Shown here: one piece after another, positions 57,601 through 64,000 of the stretch
Layout: every line of letters begins with the position of its first letter
Numbering within the stretch: position 1 is the first letter of the stretch
Origin: Tetragonia tetragonoides
Lineage: Eukaryota > Streptophyta > Magnoliopsida > Caryophyllales > Aizoaceae
NCBI GenBank assembly: GCA_038025085.1
Contig: CM076154.1
Coordinates: 20,160,501-20,224,500, forward strand
Length of the DNA stretch: 64,000 bases
Reading direction: 5' to 3'
Translations under genes and position numbers: made by a program
The notes under the pieces: generated by a model
The model's database searches: none
What the model was told of the DNA's origin: nothing
Seen by the model: the letters and a program-made list of their open reading frames with translations, nothing else

Positions 57601-60600
57601 TCATAGCTGTTTCTGCTTCAAACTGTCGATGTGAGGAGGCAGAGATGTATTTTATCCGCATGAAGGCTGAAGGTCATTCTCCCAATATGTACCATTACAG
57701 CTCATTACTCAATGCATACTCTGCCAGTGGGAATTATCAGAAGGCTGACAAGTTAGTCCAAGACATGAAAGCTGCAGGGTTTGTGCCAAATAAGGTTCGT
57801 TTTGTCAATCTTGTGTCCTCACTAGTTAGTCAGGAAATGAAAGCTGCAGGGTTTGTGCCAAATTGACTCCATCTCAGAAATCCAGGTTCAATAATGTAGT
57901 CTCAAACTAAGACCAGATCTGAGAATAAACCAATCAGAAAAGGATTTCTTTTGACTCGGGAATCAGGACAGGATAATTTGAGCCAAGTCATTTGCCATGT
58001 TAAGATAAAGCCCTTGTAACGCATTTAAGAGATCAAAGACGCTGGTTTATGTCAGATTTGTGCATCCTTCTCAGTATGTGAGATTTTAACATCACGAATA
58101 TATTTCTTCATATTTTCTGGTTGTGGTATTGACCCTGGCTATTCTTGCTCAAGCTAAGGCACATCAGATGAGTATCAGCATCCTTCATTAGGGGGCTGTG
58201 AATTCTCTCTTCTTGTAATTCCTTTCAAGATTTCTCGAGATTTAGCATGCAACTCTGGTCGAATATTTAACTGCTGAGCTTTCATAAATTTGTTCATGTC
58301 AAATCTTTAATTGGTTGCTTTCTACTATACCCAGCTCACATGACCTATTGATGACGTATAACTTTATGGCCATAGGTGTTCCCTCAAAATGCCTCATTTG
58401 TTGATATTGCGATTGCCTCTTTATCCTTGCTTCGCACTTTTGCAGGTTGTGTTGACAACTCTGTTAAAAGTCTATGTTAGGGGAGGCTTGTTTGAGAAAT
58501 CAAGATTACTGTTATCTGAGCTGGAAGATATGGGCTATGCTGGAGATGAGGTACACAATTGGGTTGAACAAAGGGCATTACTTTCTGCTGAGTTATATCT
58601 ATGAAATCCTTTTGTAGTCATCGGTCTATGAACATGTGAATTCATGAAATTCATATGCATATAGAACTCTGTTCTCCACCTTAATTTTTTTGACAAATGT
58701 AACCCTGAGTGGGTAGCTCAGCTGGTAAGATCTCTGAGATTTGTTCCAGAGGTCCCAGTTTTGAGTCTTCTCAGGGCCACTGAAGGGTCTCCTGGTTGTT
58801 AACTTCGGGGTCCATGGGATTCGTCGGGCAATCCGTTGATATCTATAAAAAAGAAAGTGAGAAATATATCCTGATGCTGAGAGTGCATGTGCATTCACAA
58901 CGCTTACTTTATGGGTAGATGCTTGGTTTTAAAAAGCGCGCCTCAAGCGCGCTTAAGCGCGAGGCGACCCAAGGCGCAGGTGTCATCGCCTCAGATGGCC
59001 AAAGCGAAGCGTTTTCCATGAGGCGAGCAAAAGCGCGCGCCTCAAGCTGCCTCAGAGTAAAGCGCGAAGCGGCCTGAGGCGGCCGCCTCATGGGCTGACG
59101 CGTGATTTCGGCCTGAAATAGGCACAAGATTGAAAAAAAGAAAAGAAAAGTGGAGGAGAAAGAAGAAAAAGGGCCGGAGATGGTCGATTTCTCGCCGGAG
59201 ATGGTTGATTTCTCGCCGGAGATGGTCGATTTCTCGCCGGTCATGGTCGATCTTGTATATCCTCTTTCAATCTGACTCCTTTCCGATCTTCTTCTTTCCT
59301 CTGATGCCCAATTTTCATGTTCTCTTTCTTCGCATTCTCTCTCCTCTGTTTGCCTTCTCTGTTTCTATTTTTATGGGAGAGTGAGCTGCTTTATGGCTGT
59401 GTCCTTCTCTTTCCTTTATTACGTTATTATTAAAGCTACTTTTTCAGAAGTCTTTTTGACTTTTCACTTTACTGAGTCCTTTTCTACTGACTCTCTCTTC
59501 TTTACAGCTGTCTACAGCTGTTTGCTTTTCTTAACTTTTTATACCAGGCTATAAAAGTTGGCCCTTCAAACTTCACTTCTTTTTTGTTTTTAAATTTTAA
59601 CCGTCATTAACCTATTACGCCTACTACTCCTTATTCGCCTACTACAGTCCTACACCATGAGATGACTCACATTTTTTTCTTTTTTAATTTTATATCCATT
59701 TCTTGGATTAATCCTTAAGAATAAATCTGAAAAAAAAAATAAAATAAAAGCTTTTAGAATGCATTTTCAGTAAAGAATTATTGTAAAATTTATTTTATTA
59801 ATAATTATATTTCTTAAAAAATATGCGCCTCGCCTACGTGAGGCGTGCGCTTTCGCCTCACACCTCTCGCCTCGGCGCTTCGACCCCCTTGCGCCTCGAT
59901 GCGCCTCGCGCTTTTTAAAACCAAGGGTAGATGTAAGTATAAAATGTTCACACAATTTTTGAGCTAGAAACTTACTCTCGGTATAGTAGCAGTGAATGTC
60001 CTACTTCTTAGGTAAAAAGAACAACGTTGTTAGGTTACTGTCAAATGATGGGTTCACGGCTAAGGGGAGTGTCTGACTCAATTGAGTCCAAGCAATCCTG
60101 GCTCTGGCTCTAAGTTTCGAAGGAGGATTACGGAATACCATGGTCAAGCTATAGTTAACACTTTATCCAATGGCTTCATCATCTAAAACATGCTTTGAGT
60201 TGAAACTTCTAAGCTGACCAAGCCAACTGAGTCTTACACAAGTCACATCTGAGTCTTATACAAGTCACAACTGAGTCAAATAGGGAATAATTACTTCATT
60301 TCTGTTCCTTTAAGGAAAAAATTCTGTTAATATTACTAGGGAGGTCATGACGCTTGTCCCTAACTAATCCCCCAGTATCAATTTACATTTTCTCCTGCAT
60401 TTGTTTCAGAGGAGCCAAATTACATTATTTAATAAGTGGCAAAAATATACACCTTTGTTCGTAGAGTTACTTTTTCTTTATTGTGGTGTATATAAGTATT
60501 GTGTTTTTTTTTCCATTTCTTTAATATGTCTCTCTTATCGCTCCTATTTTATTTTTGTTTCTTCCAAGAATAAGCTTCAAGTTTCCTTAATGTTTTTTTC

Positions 60601-63600
60601 CCCCATAGTTACTCAACATATAATATGAAAATTTATACTTCATTTTAGCTAATTTAGCTCACAGTCCTCTTACTTTCACCTCCTTCCCTTCAAAGGAAAT
60701 TGCAGATCTTGTAAAAAATGTGATTGGAACAATCATATCCTCTACATGGTCGTACTTTCTTTTGGGGGATGACATACCTGACCAGGGTATCATATTTCTC
60801 ATAAGCATTGTGCCTATATGTTGTACACTTTTGAGCCATCATACATGTATTCTCAGTACCTTTGTTGCTTATAAATGGTAAACTTGATGTGCAGATGCCT
60901 TACTGTCTGTTGATGGATGGTCTCTCAAAATCTGGGAAGATAGATGAAGCAAAATTAGTTTTTGACGAGATGAATAAGAGACGAGTCAGATCTGGTATGC
61001 TCTTTAGGAATTAAACTGTTTTACGTACTATTTAATCATGTAATATTTCTTGTTACTATCAGTTGTTACCTTCATGCATTATATGCATCTCCATAATTTG
61101 TTTCTAGATCTCATCTAGCAGAGTCGTCATAGTTTGCAAATTTTACGTTAGAATTTGAGACATGCTTATTAGAAGCAGAAGCTCAGGTCCCCTCCTGAAG
61201 TCCTATGTCCAAATTAATTTTCTTCCTCGTCTAAGCCTACCACCATAATATCCATCTTTCCCCATGTCCAAATTAATTTGGATGTCTACTGATTCCCTTA
61301 CTGTGCGGGTGTTTATTGGGACCTTGGTGCCTTTAAAGGGTTAACATTCATGATATGCTGTAAAGGAGGAGACCTGGGTTGTCTATCTCACCAGATGTTG
61401 TGATGTGTCAATGTGATAGTGAGACTTGTTTACACTTGCTGCTTTGTGATGTGGATCGGTAGTTGTGGAGATGACTGTTTGGTGTTGTGTGGGACTTATG
61501 GGTGTTTCCCTCAATGATTGTTCAACATTTGCGGGTAAGGCATGTGGCGTTGCGTAGGGGTAGGAAAAATAAGTTGCCTTGGCAATGCGCCTTTTTGGTG
61601 TTATTGTGGTGCCTTTTGGTTTGCGAAATCTCTGGAATTCCCACGCCCGACTGATTTTGTCTGGCGATGTGTGGTGTGTTTGGCTTTCTTATGGGCCAAA
61701 ACGATGATTCGTTAATATACTTTTTCTTTATCTAAAAAATTTATCATGACTATACAATTTATCTTGTGCAAAGGTGTACTGATGGCTTATCTTGGTGCTT
61801 GTTCTTTTTATCTTCTTCTTTTTTTCCCGATAAAGATAAAAGTATTTATTAATAGTAACAAAATTAGTTCCTATGGGGACGACTCCCAAAAGGAGTCTAT
61901 TTACAACTCAGCTCAATGAAGACCTGTGTCTCGCTTGTCAGAACCCCATTTCGGTATGTGGGTATTCCCAAACCTCACCTATGATACCAGATAACCTGCT
62001 TCAAAAGAGTCTCTGCAACTCACCTTAAAAAAAGATGAGAAGAAGACTCACTGCTAGCCCGACATAGCATACACATATCAGGTGACACGACTAAATTCGG
62101 TCTACGCCACTGAGCAAGTCGTTAGTGTTGGCCCTATTGAACATCAACGTCCACACCAAGGCATGTATCACCTTGCAATAGGAAAGCTAAGCTGCTGCGT
62201 TATCAGACTCAACTCTGTAAAAAACAATATGCAAGAAAACATTCCAGAAGAATCACCAATCCATCTCCTAGAAATCATCCATTTCCCAAAGTTTCAGTCA
62301 TTCCAGAAACTCAAGCAAAGGGGTAACCCCCTCCATCTCCCACTCCTGAGGGGCCTTCCACAAATGCACATTCCATGAGCCTGTTGATGCCACATAAAAC
62401 TCAGAGACAACAGCTTCATGCAGCACTAAGAGCTGATACACTATAGGGAAACACAAACACAAACGCTGTTCATCTGCCCAACTATCCTCCCAAAACCGAA
62501 TCTGCAACCCATTCCCAAATTTGTCCAAACAAGAGGGAAAAAATGAGAAGACACCTTTGGACACAAGTTTCCAAGGACTTGCATGCTTAACGCCTTACGC
62601 ACTCTGAGCATCCATTCATTAACCTGCATGCCATACTTATGCCACAAAGCCTCTATCTCCAGGGGAAAGCGACGCCAACCTACCAAAACCCAGCCCACCT
62701 TCCTCCATTGACCGGCAAACCTTATCCCAACTTACCACATGGTCTTTCTTGTCTCCTTTCACTCCAGCCCACAAAAGATCCACTCCGCAATATTTTCCTG
62801 CTTGTCTTGGCGCTTGTTGATTTTCTAGAAACATTGAATAGAAGCAGAAGTATTATTCTTCATTGTAAGATATGAAATGAGTCAGTGGAGAACTTCTGCT
62901 CGAAGGAAATACAGTTTTGCAATTGGGCTACCGTTCAGCTCTCTCCATGTCCTTTCTTATTCTTCTCTTCATACTGTGCTGGTATAGGAAATCGGAAAAA
63001 CCCAAAGGTGTTGATTATGCTTTAGAGAGCATCCATAACATTAGAGAAGCATTTCCGGAGCTGTTGGAAGCTGAAGAGAGGTCTGAAAATGTCAGTTACT
63101 CACAGAAGATTGCAGTGGAGGCTTAGGCTTTGGTTGGGTAGATAGTATTATTTGCAGGAAAAAGGTTTGTTTTGAAAGTTTAACTATTCAGATTTTCCTC
63201 AAAAATATTTTTTCTGACCAAAAATAGCCATAATCTGACATGTCATGGAAGATGAAACAATTGCTCTTGTTCTAATTTGTATCTTTAAATATGATGTAAA
63301 AAAAAAAGGAAAAAACTGTTGCTTTACTAAAATAAATAAATACATGTTTCTTTTTGTTTTTATTTCTTTTGATATTATTATGGTTTTAGTAAAAGCTACG
63401 TTTATATATGTGCTAAGTCTGTACAAGGAGAGCATACTTTCCGTAGTGAAGTCGCTTCAAAATATTAATAGCTTTTGAAATATCTAAAATATTCATGTAT
63501 TTGTCCTTGCAGATGGCTATTCGCACAGTATAATGATTTCAGCATTATGTAGAGCTGGGCAGTTGGAAGACGCAAAGAACTTGGCTGGGGATTATGATGC

Positions 63601-63832
63601 CAAGTATAATAAACATGATTTGGTTATTTTAAATGTGATGCTAGGTGCTTACTGCAGAGCCGGAGATATGGAAAGTGTGATGCAAACGTTGAAAAAAATG
63701 GATAAAGTAGCCATAAATCCTGATCAGTACACCTTTAGTATTCTAGTAAAATATTTTTGCAAGGAGAAATTGTATCTGCTAGCATACCGTACCCTGCAGG
63801 ACATGTATAGCAAAGGCTATCAACTGGAGGAG
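48661..63832 (+). CDS. EMB3103: Pentatricopeptide repeat protein, chloroplast type (At1g10910-like), partial at the right edge
   Basis: Seven exons join in frame: 48661-48965, 54359-54443, 54864-55127, 57492-57794, 58446-58550, 60895-60994 and 63513-63832, all with AG/GT borders. ATG at 48661 sits in a good context (AAAACAATGG) and opens a Ser/Thr/Lys-rich N-terminus like a chloroplast transit peptide. From exon 2 on come helix pairs of 35 residues typical of P-class PPR proteins: FEQMKQSGLQPDVVTYST, MKAEGHSPNMYHYSSLLNAY, MKAAGFVPNK, LLMDGLSKSGKIDEAKLVF, and ISALCRAGQLEDAKNLA. PPR proteins bind organelle RNA and guide its processing or stability. The sequence follows my memory of Arabidopsis At1g10910 (EMB3103, embryo-defective) exon by exon, so I assign it as the orthologue. 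No stop or frameshift is seen; the 3' exons lie beyond the window. Confidence 0.9.
49643..49690. repeat. (GTTGAA)n hexanucleotide repeat
   Basis: About eight units of GTTGAA, one with an A for G, lie in PPR intron 1. Confidence 0.95.
50090..50590 (+). mobile_element. LINE fragment A (C-terminal zinc-binding part of ORF2)
   Basis: Broken frames read APVSEF ... GSWNLHLWRGLND, then FWKPNTPLKVQAFMWILALE and FLHCKVARFLWS. This is the zf-RVT end of plant LINE ORF2, as in the complete LINE at 18816-23713. It runs directly into fragment B. Confidence 0.7.
50590..52745 (+). mobile_element. LINE fragment B (reverse transcriptase to 3' end)
   Basis: Scattered frames give KKAPASDGF, then FYDHWDVIKQDMLGVFME, the RT piece VVFKLDFEKPHDF with GCLSNASFSVLIDG, LRINLSKCSLAGI, and the tail AKVPVQAFFWTMALGK. 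It closes with a TTTTTCTTATCTAAAAAA-type 3' end near 52745. Frame changes and a G-run (51500-51518) show it is long dead. Confidence 0.7.
52750..52990 (+). mobile_element. LINE fragment C (ORF2 C-terminus)
   Basis: It reads VRFVSFGKGKESKLLWQNAL and LSLELLWDRVTY, the last part of the same LINE family, placed directly behind the 3' end of fragment B. Confidence 0.55.
52991..54358. other. Remainder of PPR intron 1, nothing recognised
   Basis: There are only short chance frames on the minus strand (53275-53720), and no RNA gene or TE domain. Confidence 0.45.
55724..56567 (+). mobile_element. LINE fragment D in PPR intron 3
   Basis: A 5'-truncated copy reads LHGAPVADFYSEAGGT and LRRPPRDIEMEELVSVLGVL, then in a shifted frame MCRQDEESCLYLFVMCSFAR, with the zf-RVT Cys/His pattern. 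It ends in a TTATCTAAAAAAAAAG tail at 56553-56567. The family is the same as fragments A-C. Confidence 0.75.
57765..57864 (+). repeat. 30-bp direct duplication across the exon 4 donor of the PPR gene
   Basis: ATGAAAGCTGCAGGGTTTGTGCCAAAT occurs at the end of exon 4 (57767-57793) and again 70 bases later in the intron (57837-57863), followed by TGA. The frame stays open through both copies, so a transcript that fails to splice here would add 22 residues and stop. Confidence 0.9.
58702..58855 (+). mobile_element. tRNA-derived SINE-like element
   Basis: GTGGGTAGCTCAGCTGGTAAGA matches the A box of RNA polymerase III promoters (TAGCTCAGCTGG), and GGTCCCAGTTTTGAGTC about 35 bp later is a degenerate B box. 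A non-tRNA body and an A-rich end (TATAAAAAAGAAA, about 58841-58853) follow. A plain tRNA gene is excluded because the acceptor and anticodon stems do not form. It lies in PPR intron 5. Confidence 0.6.
58922..59925. mobile_element. Non-autonomous hAT-type element with GCGC-rich ends
   Basis: A perfect 8-bp target duplication, GGTAGATG (58914-58921 and 59926-59933), flanks a 1004-bp element. The ends are inverted: CTTGGTTTTAAAAAGCGCG on the left and the same 19 bases on the inverted right. Subterminal regions are packed with AGGCG/GCGC words (58936-59100 and 59822-59915). A 21-bp unit, GATGGTCGATTTCTCGCCGGA, repeats about three times at 59178-59245 and gives a false GEKSTIS repeat on the minus strand. 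It has no transposase and lies in PPR intron 5. Confidence 0.93.
59934..60894. other. Remainder of PPR intron 5, nothing recognised
   Basis: Apart from two or three CACA(T/A)CTGAGTC-type short repeats (about 60228-60280), this is ordinary AT-rich intron sequence. Confidence 0.5.
61264..61742 (+). mobile_element. LINE fragment E in PPR intron 6
   Basis: It is heavily decayed but has the zf-RVT pattern in broken frames (CDVSVSMCQCDSETCLHLLL-like) and a CTTTTTCTTTATCTAAAAAATTT 3' end at about 61720-61742. Confidence 0.55.
61823..62840 (-). mobile_element. LINE fragment F, opposite orientation, in PPR intron 6
   Basis: A T-run at the left end (61820-61833) is the poly-A tail of a minus-strand copy. 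The frames 62834-62637 (GDKKDHVVSWDKVCRSMEEG, GGLGFGRLASL) and 62564-62298 (GNGLQIRFWEDSW, VSEFYVASTGSWNVHLWKAP) are ORF2 C-terminal motifs of plant LINEs. It is 5' truncated. Confidence 0.75.
62841..63512. other. Remainder of PPR intron 6, nothing recognised
   Basis: The 69-codon frame at 62917-63126 starts hydrophobic (ALSMSFLILLFILCWY) and is followed by an acidic stretch. I do not recognise it, and it is probably chance. Confidence 0.4.
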
Positions 63833-64000
63833 GTACATCTCCTTTCTTTTTCATGCAAATACAAAAATAAACTTCTACTTTGATTTGCTCACATCTATTT
63901 GATATGATTACATTTGAAACTATGATTGAGATTTGGAAGGTTTATTGTTTACAAGCAAACTCCCATGTCAACATTAGGAAATCTTTTGCTCCAAATTTGT

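Noticed and set aside
58702..58855. tRNA gene
   Set aside because: An A box and a weak B box are present, but acceptor and anticodon stems do not pair and an A-rich tail follows, so a tRNA-derived SINE fits better.
58909..59244. Minus-strand ORF with a repeated GEKSTIS motif
   Set aside because: It is produced by a 21-bp tandem repeat within a non-coding hAT element.

Overview
The window is nuclear DNA of a flowering plant, almost certainly a eudicot. It is AT-rich and has long intron-split genes, and most of it consists of nested plant transposons. No feature points to a bacterial, organellar or viral origin. I cannot name the species from the sequence.

Layout. 1-5030 is AT-rich intergenic DNA with two Stowaway-type MITEs and a short exon-like remnant resembling a KHA domain. 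5035-25422 is a minus-oriented LTR-retrotransposon remnant present as two tandem copies; the second copy is split by an insertion of about 18.3 kb (6381-24642). That insertion carries two broken genes arranged tail to tail: a Ulp1-like cysteine peptidase gene on the plus strand (6815-15491) and a FAR1-type Mutator transposase gene on the minus strand (24229-16341). Both genes have introns loaded with the hexamer GTATCA. The insertion has itself been hit by a hAT element (10971-12138) and a LINE (18816-23713). I read it as an old Ulp1-carrying Mutator-like element (MULE).

25423-39970 is a non-autonomous LTR retrotransposon with an internal region of only about 300 bp. Its long LTR is interrupted by a small MULE (26095-27233, perfect 9-bp target duplication) and by a 10.6-kb Ty1/copia element (28415-39001, perfect 5-bp target duplication). 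The copia element carries gag-protease-integrase-RT-RNase H plus an extra downstream ORF region.

40300-46630 holds a broken urease accessory protein gene (UreG, minus strand). It contains another small MULE with a captured copia Gag fragment (42625-43849) and is split by a short LTR element that lacks coding domains (44385-46617).

48661-63832 is the only gene that looks intact: a chloroplast-type pentatricopeptide repeat (PPR) protein gene on the plus strand. Seven exons join in frame and the gene runs off the right edge. Its introns have collected LINE fragments, a tRNA-like SINE and a hAT-type element with 8-bp target duplications.

Only the PPR gene is a strong candidate for a working host gene. 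The peptidase, the transposase, the large LINE, the copia pol and UreG all carry stops, frameshifts, deletions or insertions.
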